Shown here: one piece after another, positions 24,004-32,314 of the stretch
How positions within the stretch are numbered: position 1 is the first letter of the stretch
How the letters are laid out: every line of letters begins with the position of its first letter
Source of the DNA: Caulobacter sp. Root655
GTDB taxonomy: Bacteria > Pseudomonadota > Alphaproteobacteria > Caulobacterales > Caulobacteraceae
Direction of reading: 5' to 3'
Assembly (NCBI RefSeq): GCF_001427665.1
Contig: NZ_LMHC01000025.1
Span: forward strand, 124,001-188,000
Length of the DNA: 64,000 nucleotides
Notes under the pieces: generated by a model
What the model was told of the DNA's origin: nothing
The model's input: only the letters and a program-made list of their open reading frames with translations
The model's database searches: none
Translations under genes and position numbers: made by a program

Positions 24004-24399
24004 ATTTCGCTTATACGTGCATCGCGCCGTCCTGCAGGCGGCACGGCGGGCTTTGCCGCCGTCGACGCCCTGGTCGCCCTGGTCATCCTGTCCAGCGCAC
24101 TGGGGTTGAGCCTAGTTGCGACCCAGAGCGCCCGCAAGGTGGCCGCCCAGGCCGCGCAGACCCGGCGGACCGAAGCCCTGTGCCGATACCTCCTGGCGAC
24201 CGGCGCCGGCGTCGTCGGTGTCACCGCCGGCCGGTCCTCGGGGCTGGACTGGCGGTTGGAGGTCAAGCCGGTCTCGTCCAGCCCTCACGCTCCGGAGTCG
24301 CGGCTGTGCGACGCTTCAGTGGCCGTGCGCGCGCCAGGCCGCGGACAGACTTTCGTCATGTCGACCACAGCGGTCTGCCAAGAGGAGCCAGCGGCATGA
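24004..24399 (+). CDS. gspI: Type II secretion minor pseudopilin, GspI-like (start unclear)
   Basis: The frame encodes a prepilin N-terminus, AGGTAG followed by FAAVDALVALVILSSALG. G-F is the cleavage site and the fifth residue is Asp instead of the usual Glu. A typical minor-pseudopilin body follows, ending SRLCDASVAVRAPGRGQ. The open frame begins after a stop at 23977-23979 and contains no ATG, GTG or TTG before the prepilin signal. The only candidate is ATT at 24004. A TTG at 24106 would remove the signal. An ATG in another frame lies at 23960. The stop overlaps gspJ (ATGA). Function: tip of the secretion pseudopilus. Confidence 0.6.
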   Translation: MSLIRASRRPAGGTAGFAAVDALVALVILSSALGLSLVATQSARKVAAQAAQTRRTEALCRYLLATGAGVVGVTAGRSSGLDWRLEVKPVSSSPHAPESRLCDASVAVRAPGRGQTFVMSTTAVCQEEPAA

Positions 24400-24980
24400 G
24401 CCAGGACGGCTACACCTTGGCTGAGACCATGGCCGCGCTGGTGATGATCGGCCTGGCCATCGGTGGACTGGGCCAAGCCACATTCCTGATTGGTCGCCTC
24501 AACCGCGCGACCGGCGCGCAGGTCGCCGCCGATCATCATCTGGGCGCGGCGCAACGGACGTTGGACGACTTGCTGGGCAAGGCCGGCCCGTTCCGTGTCG
24601 GCGACAGCCAGGCGTTCAACGGCCGGGCCCAGAGTTTCGATTTTTCCTGTGACGCGGATCGCATCTGCGGCGCCGAGTTGGTCACGAGCGAAGCCCAGAC
24701 CACGCTGGTCGTTCGCCGCAGAGGGCGGGCGACGGCCGCACGGTCGCTGGGCCGCGTGCGCAACGCGCGCTTCCTCTACGGCGACACCCGCGGTTTGCAT
24801 GGGGCTTGGCCGGCGGAGAGTGACGGATCTGGCGGCAAGCCGCTCTTGAGCACGGTCGTGCTGGTGGAGGGGCGAGACGATCCGGGCCGGCCGCTGGCGG
24901 TCGCGGCCGTCTGGGCGCAACAGGCGGCGACCTGCCAGTTTGACTCCATCTCGGGCGAGTGCCGGGAAGCCACGCCATGA
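24396..24980 (+). CDS. gspJ: Type II secretion minor pseudopilin GspJ-like
   Basis: The 194-aa protein starts MSQDG followed by YTLAETMAALVMIGLAIGG, a prepilin peptidase site with Glu at +5. The hydrophobic helix is followed by a globular periplasmic domain with QRTLDDLLGKAGPF and a C-terminal Cys pair. Placement between gspI and gspL and the ATGA overlaps at both ends support GspJ. It would join GspI and GspK at the pseudopilus tip. Confidence 0.78.
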   Translation: MSQDGYTLAETMAALVMIGLAIGGLGQATFLIGRLNRATGAQVAADHHLGAAQRTLDDLLGKAGPFRVGDSQAFNGRAQSFDFSCDADRICGAELVTSEAQTTLVVRRRGRATAARSLGRVRNARFLYGDTRGLHGAWPAESDGSGGKPLLSTVVLVEGRDDPGRPLAVAAVWAQQAATCQFDSISGECREATP

Positions 24981-25804
24981 ACCAACCCGGAAATCTGCGG
25001 CTGATCCTCGATAGCGATCAGGCCGAGGCATCGGAACCGTTCGGCGCGGCGGCGCCCGCCGAACCCAAGATTTTCGTGCGGACCGTCGCCGCGCCGCCAG
25101 GCTGGCCCTGGGACCAGCGGCGCGTGGCGATCCTGGACGCGCGTCATGGCGCGCCTCTGCCGCTGGGCGAGGTGGCGATGCAACTGCGCCGGATCGAGTC
25201 CTGGCGGCCGGGGCAGGCCGGGCGCTATGCCGCCTTCTATGTTCGGCGCGGCGACGTCCACGGACGTCTGGAAACCGAACTTGAGGTCGCCGGCCAGTCC
25301 CAGCGCGTGGTGTTCCTGGCGCCAGGCGAGCATCAACGCGTCGCGCGAACGCTCGGCCTTGCGGCTTTCGCGACCTTTGTCGTCGTGGCGGTGATCGCCC
25401 TATCGACCGTCAACGCTGTCCTGAGCCGGGGGCGGGCCGAAGCCCAACTCCAGGCCGCCGAGGCCGCCGCCGCGACGAAGCTGCGTCAGGCGCAAGCCAT
25501 CCGCGCGTCGAGAGCGCAGTCCGAAGCGCTGGACGCCGTCGATCGCGGCGAGCGCCTCGACACCGTATTGACCGACCTGGCTTGGGCCTCGACCGCCAAG
25601 GCTCCCGGTGCGCGCATCGAAGCGTGGCGTTGGCAGGGCGGTCTGATGGCCGTCGAAGTGCGGGGGGAGGCCTCGCCGTTCACGGCGACGGACCGCATCA
25701 TCCAGAAGGCGCCCAAGCCGCTGCGCAAACGCGTCTGGCTGTGGGGCGTGGGACCCGCCTCCCGCGAGCGTCCTGTCTCCGCGTCGCCGAGCGCGGCGCG
25801 ATGA
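24977..25804 (+). CDS. gspL: Type II secretion inner-membrane platform protein, GspL-like (short)
   Basis: The 275-aa protein has a cytoplasmic part of about 125 residues, one transmembrane helix (LGLAAFATFVVVAVIALSTV), a coiled-coil stretch (RAEAQLQAAEAAAATKLRQAQ) and a small periplasmic domain. This is the GspL/PilN-like layout, but usual GspL is nearly 400 aa with a larger actin-like cytoplasmic domain. It would recruit GspE to the membrane. It is bracketed by ATGA overlaps with gspJ and gspM. The assignment rests mainly on topology and position. Confidence 0.7.
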   Translation: MNQPGNLRLILDSDQAEASEPFGAAAPAEPKIFVRTVAAPPGWPWDQRRVAILDARHGAPLPLGEVAMQLRRIESWRPGQAGRYAAFYVRRGDVHGRLETELEVAGQSQRVVFLAPGEHQRVARTLGLAAFATFVVVAVIALSTVNAVLSRGRAEAQLQAAEAAAATKLRQAQAIRASRAQSEALDAVDRGERLDTVLTDLAWASTAKAPGARIEAWRWQGGLMAVEVRGEASPFTATDRIIQKAPKPLRKRVWLWGVGPASRERPVSASPSAAR

Positions 25805-26325
25805 GGGCGGGCAAGCTGCCGGGGCCGGCCATCGCGCTGGGCGCGACGATCATCGCGGCCGTCGGCGCTCTGACCTTCAGTTGGGGGCTTGCGGCCATGG
25901 CCCGCCCCAAGGACCTCAAGGAACGCGTCGTCGCCCTCGAAGCCTATGCCGAACGGACCCAGACCCTGCTGCGGCGACGCGGCGGAAACGCCGACTACCC
26001 GGCGGGCGCGGTCTGTCCTGGTCTGTCCGACGCGCAGTTGGAGCCGATCCGCCAGCGCCTGGGCGCGGTCGCCTCGGGCGCGCAGCTCAGCCTTGAGAAG
26101 GTTTCCGTCACGCGATCACAAGGTCCGAGCTTCGACCCGATCGCGGCCGTCGATGTCCGCATCGAGGCGACCGGCGCCTATGAACCGACGCTGCTGATGC
26201 TCGACAACCTCTCTCGTCTCACGCCGCTGATCTATGTCGACACAGTCGACCTGCGACCGCACACCGACACCGTCACCCTGCAACTTTCTGGACGATTCTA
26301 TTGCTGGACCTCCGCGCCTCGTTGA
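25801..26325 (+). CDS. gspM: Type II secretion platform protein, GspM-like
   Basis: The 174-aa protein has one N-terminal transmembrane helix (GATIIAAVGALTFSWGLAAM), then a short coiled coil (DLKERVVALEAYAERTQTLL) and a ferredoxin-like periplasmic domain (EKVSVTRSQGPSFDPIAAVDVRIEA). This is typical of GspM/PilO partners of GspL. ATG 25801 overlaps the gspL stop. Its last 25 bases overlap the next gene. Confidence 0.75.
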   Translation: MRAGKLPGPAIALGATIIAAVGALTFSWGLAAMARPKDLKERVVALEAYAERTQTLLRRRGGNADYPAGAVCPGLSDAQLEPIRQRLGAVASGAQLSLEKVSVTRSQGPSFDPIAAVDVRIEATGAYEPTLLMLDNLSRLTPLIYVDTVDLRPHTDTVTLQLSGRFYCWTSAPR

Positions 26326-26864
26326 TCTTCGCCGCCGCCGCGCCCGTCGGTCTGGTTCTCGGCGCCGCGGCCTGGACCCTGGCCGGCGGCGCGGGGTTCG
26401 CCGAGGCGTCCGTCGCCTCCGCGGCTGGCCAGTTTCCGACGATCCGCACGCGGAGCGCCGTTGGCGCGGCCAGTTCGAGCGGCGCGGCGCGGGCGATCAG
26501 CGCGCCGCTGTTCGCGCTGCTCGGCGGCAAGGGCGCCGTCGCCGACCCCGTGATCCGACTGGAGGGCATCGCCCGATCGCCCGGCCGCGTCGCGGCCTTG
26601 CTGACCATCGACGCCAAGCCCTCGGCCTGGTTGGGCTTGGGCGAAACCCGCGACGGCGTCACCCTGGTCGAGGTCCTCGGATCGAAGATCACGGTCGACA
26701 CCGCGATCGGCGTCAAGGAGGTTCGCCTGGGCGAGGCCACGACATCGGTGGCCGGCGTCGCCGGATCGCCGACCTTGGCGATGGCGCAGGATACGCCGCC
26801 GCCGGGGTACCGCATGCCGCCGGCGCCGGCCAGCGCCCCCGCCATGTCGGCGCCGTCACAGTGA
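26301..26864 (+). CDS. Type II secretion GspC/N-like protein
   Basis: The 187-aa protein has an N-terminal transmembrane helix (SLIFAAAAPVGLVLGAAAW) and a periplasmic segment resembling the homology region of GspC/GspN. LFALLGGKGAVADPVIRLEGIA is followed by LLTIDAKPSAWLGLGETRDGVTLVEVLGSKITV. The end is Pro/Ala-rich. GspC links the inner-membrane platform to the secretin. No PDZ domain is present, so GspC or GspN are both possible. It overlaps gspM by 25 bp and precedes gspD by 25 bp. Confidence 0.65.
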   Translation: MLDLRASLIFAAAAPVGLVLGAAAWTLAGGAGFAEASVASAAGQFPTIRTRSAVGAASSSGAARAISAPLFALLGGKGAVADPVIRLEGIARSPGRVAALLTIDAKPSAWLGLGETRDGVTLVEVLGSKITVDTAIGVKEVRLGEATTSVAGVAGSPTLAMAQDTPPPGYRMPPAPASAPAMSAPSQ

Positions 26865-26889
26865 TCGTTTTCCTGGAAAGAGCTCTCGC

Positions 26890-28833
26890 GTGTTGAGTTT
26901 GAAGCGCCCCGCGCGCGGTGGTCTAGTCCTTCTGTGCGCGGCTCTGGTGAGCTTGACGGTTCATCCCGTCCTGGCCTTCCAGGCCCGCCCGACCGCGGCG
27001 ACGCGGGCGGAGTCCTATACCTTCGCTTTCCGCGACGCCGATGTCGCGCAGGTGGTGGAGGAGGTGGTGGGCGGCGCGCTGGGCGTCACCTACACCCTGG
27101 ACCCGGCGATCACCGGCAAGATGTCGTTCCGCATCGACCAGCGGCTGACGCGCCCGCAGCTCTTCGAGGCGATCGAAGCGGCCCTGGCCGCCAACGACAT
27201 CGCCTTGGTCCGCGAGGGCGAGTCCGTGAGGATCGTGCCGCGCGCCAAGGCCAGGATGTCGTCGAACATCCGAGCGGTCGGCGACGTGGGGCGTCGGGCC
27301 GGATACGACGTGGTCGCCGTGCCGCTGTCCTATGCCTCGCCCTCCGAGGTCGCCAAGGCGCTGGAGTCGATGACCGCGTCCAACACGGTGCTCTACACCA
27401 GCGACAAGCAGGGCCTGCTGATCCTTGGCGGCATCGGCACGGAACTGCAGTCGGCGCTCGAGACCATCAAGGTCTTTGATCGCAGCGCCTTCGAAGGCTC
27501 GCGCATCCGCTGGTTCGAGCTTGGCCAGGCGCCGGCCGTTACGGTCGCCGGCGAACTGGATCGCCTGCTGCAGGCCGGTGGCATGGGCAGCGTCACGATC
27601 GTGCCGCTGAAGCGACTGAACGGCCTCATTGTCTTCGCCCGCACCACCCAGGCCTTGGACGATGTCGGTCGTTGGGTGACCCGGCTCGACGTGGTGTCGC
27701 GCGAGAGCGCCTCCTCGCTCTATGTCTACAGGCCACGCAGTTCGTCGGCCGAGGATCTGGGCGCGACGCTGGGCTCGGTGATCTCTGGACAAAACAACGA
27801 AGTCGACAACGGAGCCAGGGGAAACGCCGCGCTTGGCGAGACGGCGGGGACGACAGCCTCTTCGTCGACCGCCGCCGCCGCGCCGCCCGGAACTTCTGGC
27901 GGCGCCTGGTCGAGCGGCCGGGCCGACGGCGATGACGCCGTCCGGATCGGCGTCAACAAGGCCTCAAACTCGCTGCTGATCTTCGCCGCGCCATCGCGCT
28001 GGATCCAGATTCAGCGGATTCTCGACGAAATCGATCGCCCAGCCAGCCAGGTGCTGATCGAGGCGTCGATCCTTGAAGTCCGCCTCAGCAACGATCTCAA
28101 ATACGGGGTCGACTGGAGCGTCCTCGGCGACTCCGGTAAGCTGGGCGTCAACTCGATCTACAACGACAAGGGCGCGATCGGCCCGTCGTTTCCCGGCTTT
28201 TCGGTCACCTACCTGACCGGCGACATCAAGGCCGCCGTCTCCGCCTTGGGATCGAAGACCGATGTCGAGGTCGTCTCCGCGCCGAAGATCGTCACGCTCG
28301 ACAACCACCCCGCCAAGCTTCAGATCGGCGATCAGGTGCCCATCGTCACCCAAAGCTCCCAAAGCACCGCCGGCGGCACGCCGGCCCTGATCAACACCGT
28401 CGATTACCGCAACACCGGCGTTATCCTCAACGTGACGCCGCGGATCACCGGTGACAACCGCGTGGTGCTCGATGTGGCGCAGGAGGTCAGTTCGGTCGCG
28501 AAGACCATCACCTCCGGCATCGATTCGCCGACCATTCAGCAGCGGAAGTTCGAAAGCACCCTCGTGCTCGACAATGGATCGGTGGTCGCCCTGGGCGGAC
28601 TGATCAGCCGCTCCCGCACCCACAACGACGTCGGCATGCCGGGCCTCAGCAAGGTTCCCTATCTGGGCGCGCTGTTCAAGTCCGACAGCCGCGACGAGGC
28701 TCGCTCGGAACTGATCGTGCTGCTGACCGCCAGGATCATCACCGATCAGACCAGTGCTGATCGAACCATGGCCAACCTCCTGGCCGACCTGCATGAGATT
28801 CAGACCCGTGGCCTCGTTCCCAGTCGACAATAG
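26890..28833 (+). CDS. gspD: Type II secretion outer-membrane secretin
   Basis: The 647-aa secretin forms the outer-membrane channel. A signal peptide (GLVLLCAALVSLTVHPVLAFQ) is followed by an N0-like domain (FAFRDADVAQVVEEVVGGALGV), N1-N3 modules with a Ser/Ala-rich insertion near residues 300-335, and the secretin domain. VEVVSAPKIVTLDNHPAKLQIGDQVPIVT and NTGVILNVTPRI are the signature strands; FESTLVLDNGSVVALGGLI precedes the C-terminus. GTG 26890 is used as start, with TTG 26893 possible. No pilotin gene is visible. Confidence 0.93.
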   Translation: MLSLKRPARGGLVLLCAALVSLTVHPVLAFQARPTAATRAESYTFAFRDADVAQVVEEVVGGALGVTYTLDPAITGKMSFRIDQRLTRPQLFEAIEAALAANDIALVREGESVRIVPRAKARMSSNIRAVGDVGRRAGYDVVAVPLSYASPSEVAKALESMTASNTVLYTSDKQGLLILGGIGTELQSALETIKVFDRSAFEGSRIRWFELGQAPAVTVAGELDRLLQAGGMGSVTIVPLKRLNGLIVFARTTQALDDVGRWVTRLDVVSRESASSLYVYRPRSSSAEDLGATLGSVISGQNNEVDNGARGNAALGETAGTTASSSTAAAAPPGTSGGAWSSGRADGDDAVRIGVNKASNSLLIFAAPSRWIQIQRILDEIDRPASQVLIEASILEVRLSNDLKYGVDWSVLGDSGKLGVNSIYNDKGAIGPSFPGFSVTYLTGDIKAAVSALGSKTDVEVVSAPKIVTLDNHPAKLQIGDQVPIVTQSSQSTAGGTPALINTVDYRNTGVILNVTPRITGDNRVVLDVAQEVSSVAKTITSGIDSPTIQQRKFESTLVLDNGSVVALGGLISRSRTHNDVGMPGLSKVPYLGALFKSDSRDEARSELIVLLTARIITDQTSADRTMANLLADLHEIQTRGLVPSRQ

Positions 28834-29491
28834 CACCGACGGCTATGCGAGTGTGGCGGCCATCGCCGTCAGTCTTTCGCTGGCCGTCGTCGCGACCGCT
28901 CTCATGGCCCGCAGCATCGGGACTCTGCGGGCGGCGCGGGCGGACTTCGAGCGGACCCGCGCCGAGTATCAGTTGGCGGGCGTTCAGCAGCGGGCGGCGC
29001 TCGCGCTGATGATGGGCTCCGGTTCGGGCTCCGTGATCGCCGAGCGCGAAGCGGCCAAGATCAGCGTCGCGACGGCAGCCGACCTGGACAGTGGGACGCT
29101 GTCGCGTTTCGGCGTCAAGAATCCGGAGCGATTGACGGCTTGGCTGCGCGACGCGGCGGCGGCGGGGCCGACCCCGCCCGCCGACCTGGTTGCCGCCGAC
29201 CAGGCCGCGGGTTGGAGGGCATGCGCGCCGGCGATGATCTCGGCCTTTGGTCGTGCGGCTAGCTTGAATCCACCGCAAGATGGTTCGCGGATCGAGACGG
29301 GTGTCAAACCGGGTTTGGGTGAGGTCTGGCGTCTTCGCGCCAGTACGCCGAAGGGTTGGACGGATGAGCGGATCGTGAGATTTACCGGTGTGTCCCAACG
29401 GCCCGCCTCGGTGATCTGGCGGCGTTTTTATCGGTCCGTGGGAGAGGGGAAGTCATGCGCAGCGATCTTCGTACAACCAAAGCACGGTTGA
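28793..29491 (+). CDS. gspK: Type II secretion minor pseudopilin, GspK-like
   Basis: The product of about 232 aa has a prepilin-type start, STDG followed by YASVAAIAVSLSLAVVATAL. No Glu is present at +5, which is usual for GspK, and the rest is periplasmic. LDSGTLSRFGVKNPERLTAWL and the later segments are only weakly GspK-like, and it is shorter than typical GspK (over 300 aa). The start is ambiguous: ATG 28793 or GTG 28808, both inside the 3' end of gspD. It overlaps gspG by 37 bp. Confidence 0.6.
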   Translation: MRFRPVASFPVDNSTDGYASVAAIAVSLSLAVVATALMARSIGTLRAARADFERTRAEYQLAGVQQRAALALMMGSGSGSVIAEREAAKISVATAADLDSGTLSRFGVKNPERLTAWLRDAAAAGPTPPADLVAADQAAGWRACAPAMISAFGRAASLNPPQDGSRIETGVKPGLGEVWRLRASTPKGWTDERIVRFTGVSQRPASVIWRRFYRSVGEGKSCAAIFVQPKHG

Positions 29492-29901
29492 AGGCCGAGG
29501 CAGGCTATACGCTGACCGAAATGCTGGTGGTGATCGCCATCATCGGCCTGATCGCCGCCGTGCTGACGCCCAGCCTGATGGGGCAGCTCGGGCGTTCGAG
29601 GGTCAAGGCCGCCGAGTTGCAGCTCGATACGGTCGCCTCGGCGATCGAGGCCTTCCGGGCCGACGTGGGGCGCTATCCCAGCAAAGACGAGGGGCTGTCG
29701 GCCCTGGTCACCGCGCCGGCCGACGCCGAGACCTGGACAGGGCCCTATCTGAGAGGCGCCAAGGCGATCGTCGATCCCTGGGGAAAGCCGATTCTGTATC
29801 AGCCGGCCGACGACGACCACGACTACGTAGTGATGAGCTACGGCGCTGATGGCCGGGCGGGCGGAAGCGGCGTCAAGCGCGACCTTCGAGCGGGGCAATG
29901 A
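29455..29901 (+). CDS. gspG: Type II secretion major pseudopilin
   Basis: The 148-aa protein has the prepilin site KAEAG followed by YTLTEMLVVIAIIGLIAAVLTP, with Glu at +5. The GspG body contains RSRVKAAELQLDTVASAIEAFRADVGRYPSKDEGLSAL. WTGPYLR, DPWGKPILYQ and YGADGRAGG are the conserved C-terminal features, including the calcium-site region. It polymerises into the pseudopilus. The ATGA overlap with gspO indicates cotranslation. Confidence 0.95.
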   Translation: MRSDLRTTKARLKAEAGYTLTEMLVVIAIIGLIAAVLTPSLMGQLGRSRVKAAELQLDTVASAIEAFRADVGRYPSKDEGLSALVTAPADAETWTGPYLRGAKAIVDPWGKPILYQPADDDHDYVVMSYGADGRAGGSGVKRDLRAGQ

Positions 29902-30635
29902 ACGAAGCCTGGTTCCTGTCCGCGGCCCTGCCGATCGGCGCGACGATCGGCAGCTACGCATCAACCGTGGCCCTGCGCGCCGGACGCGGCGAACAGGCGA
30001 CCCTGGGCCGCTCGCGCTGCGACGGCTGCGGACGGGGCCTCGGCTTTCTGCAGACCATTCCCGTTCTGTCGTTCCTGCTGCGGCGCGGCGCCTGCGAAAC
30101 GTGCGCCGCGCCGATCGCGCGCATCCATCTGATCGGCGAAGTGCTGGGCGGGGCCGCCGTGGCCCTGGCCTTTCTCGTGGCCACGCCTTGGCGCGCGGGC
30201 CTGCTTAGCGTGCTGGGGCTGGCCTTGCTGAGTTCGGCGCTGATCGACGCCAGGACGCGGCGGCTGCCAGACCTGCTGACGGTATTGATCGCGGCCGCCG
30301 GCGCGACCTTGGCCTGGACACGCGCTCCGACCGACCTGGCGCTGGGCGTCGTCGCCGCGATCGCCGCTTTCGGGCTGCTGCAGTTCGTCCGCCTGGCCTT
30401 CCGTGCCCTGCGGGGTCATGACGGTATGGGCTTTGGCGATGTGAAACTGATCGTCGCGCTTTGTCTATGGTTGGGTCCGGCGATGGCGTGGGCGATTGTC
30501 ATCGCCGGCCTCGTCGGTCTGGCGGCGATCGCCGTGATCCGTCCGCGCGACCGGCGCGCGCCGTTCGGCCCGGCCATCGCACTGGGCGCCTGGTCGGTCG
30601 GTCTGCTGCTGGAGGCCGGGGTATGGCCCGCATGA
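29898..30635 (+). CDS. gspO: Prepilin peptidase / N-methyltransferase
   Basis: The 245-aa polytopic aspartic protease cleaves and N-methylates the pseudopilin leaders. The N-terminal methylase domain keeps the zinc cysteines in CDGCGRGL and CETCAAPI near residues 43 and 69. The peptidase aspartates are in LIDARTRRLPDLLT and GFGDVKLIVAL. About seven to eight membrane helices. It is encoded inside the operon, so the system has its own peptidase. Confidence 0.93.
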   Translation: MNEAWFLSAALPIGATIGSYASTVALRAGRGEQATLGRSRCDGCGRGLGFLQTIPVLSFLLRRGACETCAAPIARIHLIGEVLGGAAVALAFLVATPWRAGLLSVLGLALLSSALIDARTRRLPDLLTVLIAAAGATLAWTRAPTDLALGVVAAIAAFGLLQFVRLAFRALRGHDGMGFGDVKLIVALCLWLGPAMAWAIVIAGLVGLAAIAVIRPRDRRAPFGPAIALGAWSVGLLLEAGVWPA

Positions 30636-32314
30636 CACGCGCCCGTAACGCCGATCCGGGCGCCGACCAGAGGCGCGAGTTGATCGAGGCTCTGCTGGAC
30701 GCGGGCCTGATCGACGGCGCGGCCCTGGGGCGGGCGGAACTGGTCTCGACCCGCACCGGCCAACCCGTCGAGCAGGTGCTCAACCAGCTGGGCGCGTTGT
30801 CGGACGATGACCTGGTGGCGGCCTATGCCAAGGTCTCCGGCTGCGAGGTCTGGGACCCGCGCGCCGCGCCGATCGCCGCCGATCCCTTCGCCTTGGGCGT
30901 TTCGGCCGAGTTCCTGCGGCGCGGCCGGATTTTGCCGATCCGCCAAACCAAGGCGGGCCTGGTTTGCGCCGTTTGCGATCCGCTGGACAACGAGACCCTG
31001 TCGGGTCTGGTCTTCGCCACGGGCCTGTCCTTGAGCCTGCTGGTGGCCCGCCCCAGCGACTGGCGGCGTGGTTTCGAGGCGCTGTTCGCCGAGGGCGGCG
31101 GCGAACCGGCCCACCTGGACGAACGTCGGCTTGAACGCGAAATCGATCAGGTTTCGGACGGCGCTTCCGAAGGCGCCGGGGCGCGATTGGTGGCCAGTGC
31201 TTTCGAGGCCGCTATCGCCCTGGGCGCCTCGGACATCCATTTCGAGCCGCGCCGCAATGACCTGGCCGTGCGTCTTCGGGTCGATGGGCGGATGGTCGAC
31301 CACCAGGTCGTCTCGGCCGACCTGGCCCCGCCGGCCGTGTCGCGCATCAAGGTGATCGCCAACCTGAACCTGGGGGAGCGCCGTCTGCCGCAGGATGGGC
31401 GCACCACCTTCGTGATTGGCGGTCGATCGGTCGATGTCCGCGTGGCGACCTCGCCGACGGTGTTCGGGGAGTCGGCCGTGCTGCGTATTCTCGATCGCGC
31501 CGCCGTGCCCCTTGACCTGAACCGCCTGGGGCTGAGCGCCGACGTGGTTTCCGTCCTGTCGCGCGCCGCGCGCACGCCCCATGGCCTGTTCCTGGTCACC
31601 GGCCCGACCGGCAGCGGCAAGACCACCACGCTCTATGCCTTGCTGCAAACCTTCGCCGGGTCCAGCAAGAAGGTCCTCAGCATCGAGGATCCTGTCGAAT
31701 ACCATTTCGAGCATGTGTCGCAGACCCAGGCCGCGCCGCATCTTGGCCTGACCTTCGCCGCGGCCCTGCGATCATTCCTGCGCCAGGACCCTGACGTGAT
31801 CCTGGTGGGTGAGATTCGCGATCCGGAAACCGCCGCCGTCGCCATCCAGGCGGCGATGACCGGGCACCTGGTGCTGGCCTCGATCCACGCCAACGATGCG
31901 CTGGCCGTGGCTCCGCGCCTGCGGGACATGGGTATCGAGCCCTACCAGTTGGCCGCCGGCTTCCGCGGCGCGATGGCCCAGCGGCTGGTGCGACGGCTGT
32001 GCCCTGACTGCCGCGTGGAGGACGCCTCCGGCCAGTCGGCCGGCTGGGTCGAAGGTCGGGCGATTGCGCGGCGCTTCCATCCGGTCGGCTGCCCCAAGTG
32101 CAAGGGTATGGGCTATCGCGGACGGGTTCCGGTCAGCGAAGGCTTTCTGGCCGATGACGACCTGCAGCGAGCCTTCGCCGAGCAGGGCTCGCCAAGCGAG
32201 CTGGCCAGGATGGCCAAGGCGCTGGGATTGGTCGGCATGCTGAACGACGGCCTGGACATGGTCGAGGCGGGGATCACCAGTCTCGAGGAAGTGCTGGCGG
32301 CGGTCCATGGCTGA
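30632..32314 (+). CDS. gspE: Type II secretion ATPase
   Basis: The 560-aa cytoplasmic hexameric ATPase powers pseudopilus assembly. An N-terminal MshEN-like domain runs through about residue 150. The N2 domain has ALGASDIHFEPRRNDLAVRLRVDGR. Walker A is GPTGSGKTTTLY, the Asp box is LSIEDPVEY, and Walker B is DPDVILVGEIRDPETA, with GHLVLASIHANDA after it. The zinc tetracysteine CPDC ... CPKC lies near residues 458-492. ATG 30632 overlaps the gspO stop (ATGA); ATG 30623 would add three residues. Confidence 0.95.
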   Translation: MTRARNADPGADQRRELIEALLDAGLIDGAALGRAELVSTRTGQPVEQVLNQLGALSDDDLVAAYAKVSGCEVWDPRAAPIAADPFALGVSAEFLRRGRILPIRQTKAGLVCAVCDPLDNETLSGLVFATGLSLSLLVARPSDWRRGFEALFAEGGGEPAHLDERRLEREIDQVSDGASEGAGARLVASAFEAAIALGASDIHFEPRRNDLAVRLRVDGRMVDHQVVSADLAPPAVSRIKVIANLNLGERRLPQDGRTTFVIGGRSVDVRVATSPTVFGESAVLRILDRAAVPLDLNRLGLSADVVSVLSRAARTPHGLFLVTGPTGSGKTTTLYALLQTFAGSSKKVLSIEDPVEYHFEHVSQTQAAPHLGLTFAAALRSFLRQDPDVILVGEIRDPETAAVAIQAAMTGHLVLASIHANDALAVAPRLRDMGIEPYQLAAGFRGAMAQRLVRRLCPDCRVEDASGQSAGWVEGRAIARRFHPVGCPKCKGMGYRGRVPVSEGFLADDDLQRAFAEQGSPSELARMAKALGLVGMLNDGLDMVEAGITSLEEVLAAVHG

